DNA of 64,000 nucleotides from Fimbriimonadaceae bacterium (GTDB lineage Bacteria > Armatimonadota > Fimbriimonadia > Fimbriimonadales > Fimbriimonadaceae). The stretch is from the NCBI GenBank assembly GCA_019638795.1, contig JAHBTB010000011.1, forward strand, positions 17,331-81,330, read 5' to 3'. A program made the translations under genes and the position numbers. Positions 52,651 through 61,858 of this stretch are shown here, piece by piece (position 1 is the stretch's first letter; each line of letters starts with the position of its first letter). The notes under the pieces are model-generated. The model had not been told where the DNA came from. It made no database searches and was given only the letters and a program-made list of their open reading frames with translations.

Positions 52651-53582
52651 CTTTCGGTTGGGTCTTGATCGCCTCGGCGGCCCTGGCCCAAGGCGGCCCG
52701 CCCGGCCCTCCCGAGGGGGCGACCCCCGCGATGCGCAAGGCGTTTTCCGCCGGCCCCCGTCTGCGCCTGGCCGGAAAGCGCACGGTGGTCTTCGGGCGAA
52801 GCAAAGAAAGGCTGACCGAGCGCATCCTGCAGTCCGGAAGCCGGCTGAGGATCGAGTCTTCAAACGGCACGGTCACCCTGATCACTGGGTCGGAGAGGTC
52901 GGTGTATGACCCGACCAAGAACGAGATTTACAAGACGCACGACCCCTACGGACTGATGAACTACGGGTTCTTGCCCATGTCCGGCGGCCCGATGGCGGGG
53001 GCCAGGTTCAAAGAGTCCGACGGAGGCGAGGTGGCGGGCCGCCCGACCAGGCTCGTCGTCGTCAGCGGCCGGCACGGCGAAGTCTTCTTCAAGAGCCATA
53101 TCGACACCTGGAAGGGCGCCATTCTCAAGTCCGAGGTCTTCGGGCCCGGCGGCCGCCTCATCATGTCGTTCGAGTACAGCCAGGTCAAGTACGACGTGGA
53201 CATTCCCGAGCGTGCGTTTCAGCTCAAGTTCCCCGGGGCGAAGACGGTCACTGTCCGTGACGAGATCGTCAAACTGGCGGCAAAGATGGGCATCAAGCCC
53301 TATGTCCTGGACCGGGACTGTGGCCTTCGGTTGGAGAACGCAAGGCTGTTCGAAGCCGACGGGCGTCAGGTCATGCGGCAGACCTACGCAGGGCGGCGCC
53401 TGAAGGTCTCCTTGTTCCTGTGCAAGGGTTCGGTGAACCCGGAGAAGCTGACCCGCTACGGCGGCGACCGCCTGCGTTCAAGGGTTTGGCATATCGGTGA
53501 ACTGACCCTTGTCCTTGTTGGTGACGCCAAGGACTCGGAGTTAGCCAGGCTCCAGGGCCAGGTCACGGAGCAACGTGAGTAG
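52626..53582 (+). CDS. Exported RseB/LolA-like protein
   Basis: 318 residues from TTG 52626, overlapping the anti-sigma gene by 25 bases. A signal peptide (VLTFGWVLIASAALAQ) is followed by a LolA-like half-barrel: GKRTVVFG, RLRIESSNGTVTLITGSERSVYDP, GRPTRLVVVSGRHGEVFFKSHIDT, and a C-terminal domain from about 215. In proteobacteria RseB binds the anti-sigma factor and senses envelope lipids. That role here is inferred from gene order and fold. Confidence 0.65.
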   Translation: MVQARQVLTFGWVLIASAALAQGGPPGPPEGATPAMRKAFSAGPRLRLAGKRTVVFGRSKERLTERILQSGSRLRIESSNGTVTLITGSERSVYDPTKNEIYKTHDPYGLMNYGFLPMSGGPMAGARFKESDGGEVAGRPTRLVVVSGRHGEVFFKSHIDTWKGAILKSEVFGPGGRLIMSFEYSQVKYDVDIPERAFQLKFPGAKTVTVRDEIVKLAAKMGIKPYVLDRDCGLRLENARLFEADGRQVMRQTYAGRRLKVSLFLCKGSVNPEKLTRYGGDRLRSRVWHIGELTLVLVGDAKDSELARLQGQVTEQRE

Positions 53583-53594
53583 TCACCTGCTCGT

Positions 53595-53600
53595 CATAAT
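53595..53600 (+). promoter_or_regulatory. -10-like box before PBP1A gene, apparently leaderless
   Basis: CATAAT ends eight bases before the GTG at 53609, with no Shine-Dalgarno sequence between. It lies just after the end of the RseB-like gene. Confidence 0.45.
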
Positions 53601-53608
53601 CCAGTGAA

Positions 53609-55876
53609 GTGGCGGTGTCCTCGATAGACCGTGCGGCGACTCCGAAGCCGGGGAAGCGCTGGGTGCGAGGGCTCAAGATCGCCGGCGTCGTCGTCGTGAT
53701 CCTTGGGTCGGTGCTCTTCGTCGTCGGTTCGGCCTTGTGGCAGAACCGGTTGGAGAAAGCGGCGTTGATGGTCCCGCACCTCTCGGACTACATCCACGAG
53801 ATCGACACCAAACCCAGTGTCTTGCTCAGCGAAGACGGCCAAGTCCTCTTTCAGGAGTCGCCCCAGAACCGGGAGTACGTCACGAGGGACAAGATCCCCA
53901 ACTCCGTCATCTACGCGATCTTGGCCGCCGAGGACAAACGCTTCTACCAGCACACCGGCGTCGACGTCTACGCGATCGGGCGGATCCTCGGCAACGCCGC
54001 CAAGGGAGCGAAGACCCCCGGTGGCGCCTCGACCCTGACGATGCAGATCGCCAAGAAGGTCTTCACCGGTGACGAGTACTCCCTGGACCGCAAGATCAAC
54101 AACATGGCCCTCGCCACGATGATCGAGCGGATGCGGACGAAGGACCAGATCCTCGAGCTGTATCTCAATGAGATGTTCTTTGGGCACGGTGCCTACGGCA
54201 TCGCGGCCGCGGCCCGGGTCTACTTCAACAAGTCGCTGGACGAACTGACCGTCGCCGAGGCGGCGACGCTGGCCCGTTGCGTCCGGGCGCCGAGCCGCGA
54301 GAACCCGATCGACGACCCTGAGGCCGCCCTTGAAAACCGGAACGTGGTCCTCAAGATCATGGAGGAAGAGGGCTTCATCTCTTCGGACGTCTATGAGAAG
54401 GCTAGGGAAGAGAAGCTCAACGTATACAAGCGTGAGAAGGGGGAGTCCCGCTCCCGCAAGCGGATGCCCTACTTTGTCGACTATGTGCTCCTTCAAGAGC
54501 TGAAAGAGGTCGCTCCCGAAGTCGATTTCGCGTCGGGCGGATACCGGATCGAGACGACCGTCAACACCGGGCTTCAAGCCAAAGTCCAGGAAGTCTTCAA
54601 CAAAACCTTGCGCTCTTACCGTGGCGCAAAGGTCAACATGGGGGCGTTCCTGTGCATCGACACGGACGGCAAGATCCTCGCCATGATCAGCGGCCAGGAT
54701 TACAAGAAGGACCAGTACAATTTGGTCACCCGGGCCAAGCTTCAGCCCGGTTCCGCGTTCAAGCCGTTCGTCTATTCCACCGCGTTCGAGAACGGGGTGT
54801 TGAGCCCCTACGGCGACGTCAACAACAACACGTTCATGATCCGGGACGGGCGCCATTCCCGTCCGATCAAGTCGGGCGGCCCCAAGGGGATGGTCAGCGT
54901 CCGTAGCGCCTTCTCCCAGTCGTACAACAGCGCGGCGATGTGGGCCCAGGAAGCTGCGGGGCTCAGCAACGTCATGCAAAAGTCCCGTGAAGCCTTCGGT
55001 TTCAAGTACCTGAAGGACGGGGTCAAGACGACGGCGATCGGCGCCAACACGGTGACGATCATGGAAATGGCGTCGGCGTACAGCGTCTTCCAGCAGGACG
55101 GCTATCGGGTCCGCCCCTTCGCGATCAAGCGGATCATCGGGCCCGACGGCACCGTGATCCATGAGTTCTCGGGCACCAAGATCGGGCGTGTCGTCAGCGC
55201 CGACACGGCTGCGGGCATCGATTACCTGATGCGGGCCGTCGTGACAAGCGGGAGCGGCCGCGACGCCAGCGGCGTCCCCAACGCCCACGGCAAGACGGGG
55301 ACGACAAGCGACTACAAGGACGCGTGGTTCTGCGGCTACACCAACCGCTTTGTGGGCATCGTGTGGCTCGCCAGCCAGGTCACCCGGGCCGACGGCAGCA
55401 AGAAGCGGCTCGCTATGGACGGGGTGTATGGCGGCCAGTACAGTTGCCCGCTCTGGGCCAAGCTGATGACCGTCGTCCAAGACGAACTTGGCGAGTCCGG
55501 CCCGCGGCACCCACGCCGCTCGCAGCCCGAGCCGTCCGAAGAGCCGCCCCAGGAAGACGTGCCCGAGGCGCCGGCCGGCGACACCCCCGAGATGGACACT
55601 CCCGAAGCCGGTGCGCCCGTCGAGGAGACTGAGGAACCCAAGGGCAAGACAACCGAGCCTCCGACGCCGACCGACGACGGCGGCACTGTCCCTGAGGCGA
55701 CCCGCCCGGCCGGTCCCCGGGCCGAGCCCCCCGACACCAAGTCACGCGGCGTCGTGTACGTCGAGGTTTGCGCCGACACCGGGCTCAGGGCCACGCTGTA
55801 CTGTCCAGAAAGGGTCAAGCGTGCCTTTGTGAAGGGGACCGAGCCCAAATCGAGGTGCACGGTCCATGGCGGTTGA
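53609..55876 (+). CDS. Class A penicillin-binding protein (PBP1A)
   Basis: Polymerises and crosslinks peptidoglycan. 755 residues: cytoplasmic tail, membrane helix at about 24-45, GT51 domain with AAEDKRFYQHTG near 107 (catalytic Glu) and GGASTLTMQIAKK, then a transpeptidase domain with SAFK near 380 (Ser nucleophile), SYNSAA near 437 and KTGTTS near 561. An acidic Pro/Glu linker leads to a short tail with two Cys (VCADTGLRATLYCP), seen in some Gram-positive-type PBPs. GTG start. Confidence 0.95.
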   Translation: MAVSSIDRAATPKPGKRWVRGLKIAGVVVVILGSVLFVVGSALWQNRLEKAALMVPHLSDYIHEIDTKPSVLLSEDGQVLFQESPQNREYVTRDKIPNSVIYAILAAEDKRFYQHTGVDVYAIGRILGNAAKGAKTPGGASTLTMQIAKKVFTGDEYSLDRKINNMALATMIERMRTKDQILELYLNEMFFGHGAYGIAAAARVYFNKSLDELTVAEAATLARCVRAPSRENPIDDPEAALENRNVVLKIMEEEGFISSDVYEKAREEKLNVYKREKGESRSRKRMPYFVDYVLLQELKEVAPEVDFASGGYRIETTVNTGLQAKVQEVFNKTLRSYRGAKVNMGAFLCIDTDGKILAMISGQDYKKDQYNLVTRAKLQPGSAFKPFVYSTAFENGVLSPYGDVNNNTFMIRDGRHSRPIKSGGPKGMVSVRSAFSQSYNSAAMWAQEAAGLSNVMQKSREAFGFKYLKDGVKTTAIGANTVTIMEMASAYSVFQQDGYRVRPFAIKRIIGPDGTVIHEFSGTKIGRVVSADTAAGIDYLMRAVVTSGSGRDASGVPNAHGKTGTTSDYKDAWFCGYTNRFVGIVWLASQVTRADGSKKRLAMDGVYGGQYSCPLWAKLMTVVQDELGESGPRHPRRSQPEPSEEPPQEDVPEAPAGDTPEMDTPEAGAPVEETEEPKGKTTEPPTPTDDGGTVPEATRPAGPRAEPPDTKSRGVVYVEVCADTGLRATLYCPERVKRAFVKGTEPKSRCTVHGG

Positions 55877-56123
55877 GCAGCGTCAGAAGCTGGTCCTCGT
55901 CGTCGTCGCGGCGTTCTTCGCCCTGTTTGTCGTCCAGTTGGGCAGGATCCAGTTGTTAGGCGACACGAGGCCCCTGACCCTGGCCCACGAGAAGTCGCCC
56001 TCCGGACACCGCTCCGCCATCCAGCGACAGGAGGGTCATGTCGCGCCGACCAAGGAGCCGCCGCTTCCACAGCGGGCACGACGCTTCATCGGCAAAGTTT
56101 GGAAGAAGCTGGGGGCGGCCTGA
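55866..56123 (+). CDS. Small single-pass membrane protein between PBP genes
   Basis: 85 residues. An N-terminal membrane helix (LVLVVVAAFFALFVVQLGRIQLL) is followed by a basic, Pro/Arg-rich tail. ATG overlaps the end of the PBP1A gene by 11 bases and the stop lies one base before the PBP2 GTG. Position suggests a peptidoglycan-synthesis helper. The length does not fit MreD and the gene may be lineage-specific. Confidence 0.5.
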   Translation: MAVEQRQKLVLVVVAAFFALFVVQLGRIQLLGDTRPLTLAHEKSPSGHRSAIQRQEGHVAPTKEPPLPQRARRFIGKVWKKLGAA

Positions 56124-56124
56124 C

Positions 56125-57942
56125 GTGTCGGTGATCCACGCGCCCGAGCAGACCCCCCTCGACGCCCGGCTGCTCGCCGTGCCCGCCGTCTTGGTCGTCG
56201 CCTTTGCCGGTTTCATCGTCAAGCTGTGGAACCTCCAAGTGGTCCAGTCAGCGGACGTGATCGACCGGGCGGGGAAGACCGCCGTGATGTCGGACACGAG
56301 CCTGGCCCCGCGGGGCCGGATCGTGGATCGGGCCGACCGGCCTGTGGCCGACGTGAGGCAGGAACTGGTCGTCGTCGCCAAGCTGAGTGTTATCAGCAAG
56401 TTGCTCAAGGATGACCCGGCGGCTATCGACGAGGCGGCCTCGTTGCTCGGGCTCACCAAAGAGGCCATCCTCAAGAAGCTGGAACGCGACCAGACCCGCC
56501 GTGACCTGTGGACTCCGGTGAGCGTGGGGGTCTCGACCGAGGTCGCGAGCAAATTCGTCGAGAACCCCGACCGCTTCCCCGGCTTTGACATCCGGTCGAC
56601 GCCCATGCGGAGCTATTGGGACACGACGAGCCTGGCCCACATCCTGGGCTACGTCTGGACGCCGAACGACAAGGTGGACGAGTCCCTCCGCGCCCAGGGG
56701 GTGACCCCGGCCGAATACGTCGGACGGGCCGGACTGGAGCAACAGTACGAACTGGCCCTTATGGGTAAGCCGGGGAGCGAAAAGTTCGGTATAGACGCGA
56801 AGAGACGCCCGATCCGCTACCTAGGCAGTGACGAGCCGGTGCCGGGAAAGAAGCTGGTGCTGAGCATCGACCTGGAACTCCAGCGCCTGGCCAACCGGTT
56901 GCTGGACGGGCACCGTGGTGCGGTCGTCGCCCTTGACCCCCAGACTGGGGGGGTGCTGGCCCTGGCGAGCTCGCCGAACTACGACGCAAAGGTGTGGCAG
57001 GGCGGCATCAGCCACGACGACTACCAGCGTCTGCTCGACGACCCTGGCAAGCCCCTCTATGACCGCGGGTTCCAGGCGAGCTATGCACCGGGGTCGACGT
57101 TCAAGGTCGTCACCTCCATTGCCGCGCTCCGGGCCGGGGTGCTGGACCCCAGCCACGCCATCGTGTGCCCCGGTTACCTCGCGGTCGGTCGTCGCCGTAT
57201 GAAGTGCGAGAACCACGGCCCTGGCGCGGTGCTCGACTACCGGCTCGCCCTGACCAAGTCGTGCAACACCTACTTTGGCGATTTGGCCCGCAAGGCCGGC
57301 ATCGAGCAGATGCGGAAGGCGTGCGCAGATTTGGGCCTGGGCGAGCGGACCGGCCTGGACGTGCCTGGTGAAGGCAGCGGCTTTGTCTCCTCGCCGGAGT
57401 GGCTGGAACGCATGGTCGCCAAGGGGGCCAAACACGGTTGGTACGAAGGTGACACGGTGAACATGGGCATCGGCCAGGGTGAACTGGCCGTGACCCCGCT
57501 CCAAATGGCGGAGGTCGCCAGCCTGGTCGCCAACCGCGGCGTTTCTTACCGCCCGCATGTTGTCAAGGCGATCGTCGACCCCCAGACCAAGGAGAGCACC
57601 GACGTGGCCAAACAAGTCTTGGGCAAGGTCGACGCCCCGGGATGGTTCTGGTCTGCTCTGACGGGGGCGATGAACAACGTCATCGAGGGGGGCACGGCCC
57701 GGTCAGCCCAGATACCCGGCCTCTCCTGGGCGGGCAAGACCGGATCGGCCGAGAACGACCCTCGCAAGGCCACCCACGCCTGGTTCATCGGGTTTGCTCC
57801 CCTTGACAACCCCAAGATCGCGGTCTGTGTCCTGATTGAAAACGGTGGGCATGGCGGTGACGTCTCGGCCCCCATCGCCCGCCAGGTCGTCGCCCGCTAC
57901 CTGGGTTTGGACAAGGACGCGAGCGCCTCGACAAAGCCCTGA
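56125..57942 (+). CDS. mrdA: Class B penicillin-binding protein (PBP2, MrdA-like)
   Basis: Elongation-type transpeptidase. 605 residues from GTG 56125: membrane helix near 17-36, pedestal domain (AGLEQQYELALMG near 200), then transpeptidase motifs GSTFK near 322-326, KSCNTYF near 378 and KTGSAEN near 538. Longer upstream starts overlap the small membrane gene. The last 46 bases overlap the convergent O-antigen ligase gene. No rodA follows. FtsI is the alternative assignment; the dimerisation pattern fits PBP2 better. Confidence 0.85.
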   Translation: MSVIHAPEQTPLDARLLAVPAVLVVAFAGFIVKLWNLQVVQSADVIDRAGKTAVMSDTSLAPRGRIVDRADRPVADVRQELVVVAKLSVISKLLKDDPAAIDEAASLLGLTKEAILKKLERDQTRRDLWTPVSVGVSTEVASKFVENPDRFPGFDIRSTPMRSYWDTTSLAHILGYVWTPNDKVDESLRAQGVTPAEYVGRAGLEQQYELALMGKPGSEKFGIDAKRRPIRYLGSDEPVPGKKLVLSIDLELQRLANRLLDGHRGAVVALDPQTGGVLALASSPNYDAKVWQGGISHDDYQRLLDDPGKPLYDRGFQASYAPGSTFKVVTSIAALRAGVLDPSHAIVCPGYLAVGRRRMKCENHGPGAVLDYRLALTKSCNTYFGDLARKAGIEQMRKACADLGLGERTGLDVPGEGSGFVSSPEWLERMVAKGAKHGWYEGDTVNMGIGQGELAVTPLQMAEVASLVANRGVSYRPHVVKAIVDPQTKESTDVAKQVLGKVDAPGWFWSALTGAMNNVIEGGTARSAQIPGLSWAGKTGSAENDPRKATHAWFIGFAPLDNPKIAVCVLIENGGHGGDVSAPIARQVVARYLGLDKDASASTKP

Positions 57943-60002
57943 CCGTCTTGGTCCGCTTGAGCGGCCTTCTCTGTTTGGCCGGCGTCCTTGAGCGCCTGGG
58001 CGTACTGCGCGTTGGCCGCTTGGCCGCTCTGGACGATTTCGACGGCCCGGTCGATGTCGATGCCGCCCAGGTTTCCGGTGGCAATGACACCCGGCACCGT
58101 GGTCGCGACAAAGCGCTTGTACCCCTCGGTCGCCTCACCCAAGAGCCGGGCCTTCTCCGCTTTGTCTTGGGTGTGTCCCGCCAGGTAGACCCGGGCCTCG
58201 AACGTCTCCGTGGGGACGATCTCGGGGATCGCGCGGACCAAGTAGCTCGGTTTCTGCTCGACTTCGATGAGTTGTCGTGCCGTGGCCGCCGCAGACTCCT
58301 TGTCTCCCATTTGGTCATAGGTGCGCATGAGTTCGGCTAGGGTGGGCAGGCCGTTCGGGTCGTAGGTCAAGGCGAGCCGTAGGGAGGAGACGGCCGCGGC
58401 CGGCTTACCGGCCTGCGCCTGGGTCCTGGCGAGGGCCCTGAGCACCTTGGTACGGGGGTATTTCTTGGCCGCCTCGGTCAGACGTTCCAGGCGTTCCTCG
58501 GCGGTGCGGCTGCCATAGATACCGAGGAGGTAGGTCGCTTCGGGGTCGTTGACCGACTTCAGCCGTTCGGCCGCGTCGGCCAGTTCTGGAGTCCCCAGGG
58601 CCGACACAAACGATGCCTTGGCCACTTCCTGCTGACCGGCCAAAACCATCGCGACCATCGGCACCAGGCAACAGGCCACCGCGACCGCCACCCGCACCCA
58701 TGACGGTGACCACTCGGGCGACGAAAGGTCGTCGGCGAGCTGGACGCCGACTCCCAAGACGATGAAGAAGGTCAAGCCCAAGCCCAGGTAGTAGACGTTG
58801 CTCTCGAAGAACCCGTGCGCGCACCAGGCCAGGACCGCGGCGACGACGGCGGCTTTTAGCACCCGCCTTGAGTCCGGCTCGGTGCCGTGGGTGGGCAACG
58901 CCTTGGCGAACCATTGGACGAGGAAAAGGACGAAGGCGGCGAGGGCAAGCCACGTGCCCTCGGCGGCGATTTGGAGGAATGTCTGGTGGGCAAAGACGGT
59001 CTGGTCGCTCAGGCCCGGTTGGGCCGAATAGAAGCGGAAGTTGCCCGCCCCGACACCGGTCGGGTGAGTCACCGCGATCTGGACCGCCGACTTCCAGAGG
59101 TTCTTGCGGAAGTCCTCGCTCTGGACTTGGGTCGCCGACGCCTGGAATACCCGGGGCGCCGCTTGGGCGCCGACGGCAAGGTTAGGGCGGGCCGACCGGG
59201 CCAGCGCCGGGCCCCCGACGGCGATGACGGCGGCCAACGCCAAGGTGACCGCGGTCCCCAGGGCCAAGGGCTTGGGTCGCTTGACCACGAACGCCATCGC
59301 GACCAGGCCGAGGAGACCGACGGCCAGGGCGCCGAGTCCTCCCTTGGACTGGGTGAACCAGAGCGTGGCGACGGCCAACGCGCCGCCGATCCATGACGCC
59401 CAGCGAAGCGGGCCTTTCAAGGACGAACCGAGCCCGATCGCCAGGAGGGCGCCGCCGACCACCAGGCTGGCGACTCCGTTCGGGTTGTTCCAACCGGCAA
59501 AGACGCGCCAAGTCGGGTTTGTCGCCGCTTCGGCCAGGTATTCGACGACACCCTTGTATCCGACCACGGCGCAACCGGCCACGACCGCGCCGAGGACGAG
59601 GGTGGTCCCTCGCTCCCGGCCCACACACGTGACGGTGAGGCCGAACGCCCCGGCATAAAGCATCCACGACCACCACGTCGAGAGCCCGACGGCGGCGAAG
59701 CTGGACATCGCGGAGGACAAGCCGAGCAGGCCGACAAGGGCGAACAGGGCGAGCACCATCGACACGGGCGGGACAGGGAGCACCTGACGCTTGACCAAGG
59801 TGTAGGCGAGGGCCCCCAAGACCAACACGCCGAGGAGCGCCCGCGCCATCAGAGGCAGGGCGGGGCCACCAAGCACCTCTGCCAGCAAGTTCTGGGAGAG
59901 GGGCGTGGGCTCTTGGCTGACCTGGCCGCCGATGACCGGAGCGAGAAAGGCGGCCAAGGCGAGGGCCACCGCTTCGGGACGCAGCCCCTTCACCGACGCC
60001 AC
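57897..60002 (-). CDS. O-antigen ligase/polymerase-like membrane protein with TPR tail
   Basis: 701 residues. About twelve membrane segments run to residue ~465. The Wzy_C/WaaL-type periplasmic loop HPTGVGAGNFRFY with FAHQTFLQIAAEG near 315-350 is characteristic. The last ~220 residues are helical TPR-like repeats (TEAAKKYPRTKVLRALAR; AVSSLRLALTYDPN). It ligates or polymerises glycan units outside the membrane. Stop codon lies within the 3' end of the mrdA-like gene on the other strand. Operon with two GT2 genes. Confidence 0.8.
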   Translation of the reverse strand: MASVKGLRPEAVALALAAFLAPVIGGQVSQEPTPLSQNLLAEVLGGPALPLMARALLGVLVLGALAYTLVKRQVLPVPPVSMVLALFALVGLLGLSSAMSSFAAVGLSTWWSWMLYAGAFGLTVTCVGRERGTTLVLGAVVAGCAVVGYKGVVEYLAEAATNPTWRVFAGWNNPNGVASLVVGGALLAIGLGSSLKGPLRWASWIGGALAVATLWFTQSKGGLGALAVGLLGLVAMAFVVKRPKPLALGTAVTLALAAVIAVGGPALARSARPNLAVGAQAAPRVFQASATQVQSEDFRKNLWKSAVQIAVTHPTGVGAGNFRFYSAQPGLSDQTVFAHQTFLQIAAEGTWLALAAFVLFLVQWFAKALPTHGTEPDSRRVLKAAVVAAVLAWCAHGFFESNVYYLGLGLTFFIVLGVGVQLADDLSSPEWSPSWVRVAVAVACCLVPMVAMVLAGQQEVAKASFVSALGTPELADAAERLKSVNDPEATYLLGIYGSRTAEERLERLTEAAKKYPRTKVLRALARTQAQAGKPAAAVSSLRLALTYDPNGLPTLAELMRTYDQMGDKESAAATARQLIEVEQKPSYLVRAIPEIVPTETFEARVYLAGHTQDKAEKARLLGEATEGYKRFVATTVPGVIATGNLGGIDIDRAVEIVQSGQAANAQYAQALKDAGQTEKAAQADQDGQGFVEALASLSKPR

Positions 60003-60886
60003 CTCCGCACCAGTTCGTCACGCCAGTTCTTGCTGAGAAACACGAAGGCGCGAAGGCTGAGGGCGGCCGACGCGGCCGCCACCATGAAGGGCCGCCACAA
60101 CACAAACGCTTCGCGGACGTCGTGCTTCAGGTAGTAGCGGAACATGGACCGGTGGAAGCGGACGATCATCTTGTTCGCGACCCGGTCGGTGCTCCGGCCG
60201 ATGGCGTGGGTCACCACGGCCTGGGGGACGTAGACGACTTTCCAGCCTGCTTGCCACGTGCGCTTGCACCAGTCCACGTCCTCGCAGAACATGAACAGGG
60301 TGTCGTCAAGGACGCCGACCTTGTCGACGACCTCACCGCGTGCGAAGAGGGCGGCCCCGCTCAACCAGTCGACCTCGCGGGGCTGGTCGTGCTGCCAGTC
60401 CTGCATCAGGTACTCGCGCACGTACTTGTTGTCGGGGAATACACGGCCCAAAAGGGTGTTGCGGAACGCGGCCGCGACCGGGTTAGGGAACCGTCGGCAA
60501 CTGAATTGGAGCGATCCGTCGGGATTGAGCAGCTTGGGCCCGATGATCCCGGCCTCGGGGTGTTCGCGGAAATAGGCGGTAAGGGTCCGCAACGCCCCCG
60601 GATGGACGACCGTGTCGGAGTTCAGCAGGGCGACGTCGCGCCCCCGCCTTTCGGCGATGGCCAGGTTGTGTCCGCCGGTGAACCCCAGGTTCTTGGTCTG
60701 TCGGAGCAAGCGGAACTCGGGGAACTCGGCCGCCACCATGTCGGGGGAGCCGTCTTCGCTGGCGTTGTCGACCACGACGACCTCGAAGTCGGCCTCGTCC
60801 CGGACCGCCCGGAGGCTGGCCAGACAGGCGCGAAGGTCATCGATCGTGTTCCAACTGCAGATGGTCACGCTCAGGTCGAAATCCAC
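59990..60886 (-). CDS. Glycosyltransferase family 2
   Basis: 298 residues from GTG 60886, with AAAGG eight bases upstream; TTG 60910 is an alternative. GT-A fold: VTICSWNTIDDLRACLASL, VVVDNASEDGSPD near 43 and the metal-binding NSDT near 90; DWLSGAALFAR and FCEDVDWCKR near 205 follow. It ends with a basic hydrophobic segment. Similar to rhamnosyltransferases; substrate unknown. Overlaps both the upstream GT2 gene and the ligase gene. Confidence 0.9.
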   Translation of the reverse strand: MDFDLSVTICSWNTIDDLRACLASLRAVRDEADFEVVVVDNASEDGSPDMVAAEFPEFRLLRQTKNLGFTGGHNLAIAERRGRDVALLNSDTVVHPGALRTLTAYFREHPEAGIIGPKLLNPDGSLQFSCRRFPNPVAAAFRNTLLGRVFPDNKYVREYLMQDWQHDQPREVDWLSGAALFARGEVVDKVGVLDDTLFMFCEDVDWCKRTWQAGWKVVYVPQAVVTHAIGRSTDRVANKMIVRFHRSMFRYYLKHDVREAFVLWRPFMVAAASAALSLRAFVFLSKNWRDELVRRWRR

Positions 60887-61736
60887 GGTAGAAGCCTTTG
60901 GCCCGCACAAACGCCCCCACCCAGTTGGCGACGACCACGGCCGGCAACCACAGGCGGTCCGCCCCGGCCAGATGCTTATGAAAGTAACGCGTCAGGCTGG
61001 TGTGCGATTCCCAAATCATACTTTTCCTCGCCTGGGACGTGCTCGACCCGTGGTGGTGGCCGACCCAGGCCCGGGGCGAGTAGAGGCAGGGCCAGCCCGC
61101 GTCGGCCATCCGCTTGAGCAAATCGACCTCGTTGAAGAAGATCGGGAAGTCCTCGTCAAAGGGGCGGGCGGGGTCACCCACCGCGGCCAAGGCGGCCTTG
61201 CGGAAGAGGAGGAAAGTGCCCATGGGCTGGGGCCCGGGCTGCTCGACCGCGTAGTCGAAGAGGGGCAGCGTGTACGCGGCCAGGGGCGACGCGGGGGCGA
61301 GCCGGTCGATTCCTAAGGCGGCCCCGAGCACGCCGAGAGGGGTGGGAAAGCCGCGTACCGACCGCTGCACCTCGCCGGAGGGGAACCGTAACTGGAGGGC
61401 CAGCGCGCCGTAGGTGGGCTCTGCCGCCAAGGTCCGCACCGCCGCTTCGAGTTCGCCGCCGCGAAAGACGGTGTCAGGGTTCAGGGTCAGCAGCCAGTCG
61501 TACCGGGCGAGGCCGAAGGCGATGTTGTTGCCCCGGGCATAGCCGGTGTTACCGCCCGGCTCGACCAGGCGCACGTCGGGGAAGAAATTGCGCACCATCG
61601 CCGCGCTGCCGTCGGTGCTGGCGTTGTCGACGACGATGACCTCGTAGGGGAACGAGGGCCCGTGACGGGACAGGGAGGCCAAGCACTCTTGGAGCTTGTC
61701 GCGGGTGTTCCAATTGACGACAAGGACACTGAGCAC
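60837..61736 (-). CDS. Glycosyltransferase family 2
   Basis: 299 residues. GT-A start SVLVVNWNTRDKLQECLASL, VIVVDNASTDGSAAM near 34, NPDT near 80 (metal site), MGTFLLFRKAAL near 170 and FFNEVDLLKRM near 200. Same subfamily as the GT2 gene that follows, which it overlaps by about 50 bases. Together with the ligase they form a surface-glycan unit. Confidence 0.9.
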   Translation of the reverse strand: MLSVLVVNWNTRDKLQECLASLSRHGPSFPYEVIVVDNASTDGSAAMVRNFFPDVRLVEPGGNTGYARGNNIAFGLARYDWLLTLNPDTVFRGGELEAAVRTLAAEPTYGALALQLRFPSGEVQRSVRGFPTPLGVLGAALGIDRLAPASPLAAYTLPLFDYAVEQPGPQPMGTFLLFRKAALAAVGDPARPFDEDFPIFFNEVDLLKRMADAGWPCLYSPRAWVGHHHGSSTSQARKSMIWESHTSLTRYFHKHLAGADRLWLPAVVVANWVGAFVRAKGFYRGFRPERDHLQLEHDR

Positions 61737-61858
61737 GGCTGGCCGATGCTACCTGGTAGGTCTATCTGCCCTAACGATATCGTTCGCCCTCTTGGTTCAC
61801 CGTGGGTTGAACCGACTGTATTTTTTTGGGGGTTGGGTGATACCTTGACCCGTCAGCC

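Noticed and set aside
53594..55510. 638-codon frame antisense to PBP1A
   Set aside because: Shadow frame; all PBP1A catalytic motifs are on the sense strand.
56038..56124. Earlier start for the PBP2 gene
   Set aside because: It would overlap the small membrane gene by 86 bases and add a basic, non-family N-terminus; GTG 56125 gives the usual short cytoplasmic tail before the membrane helix.
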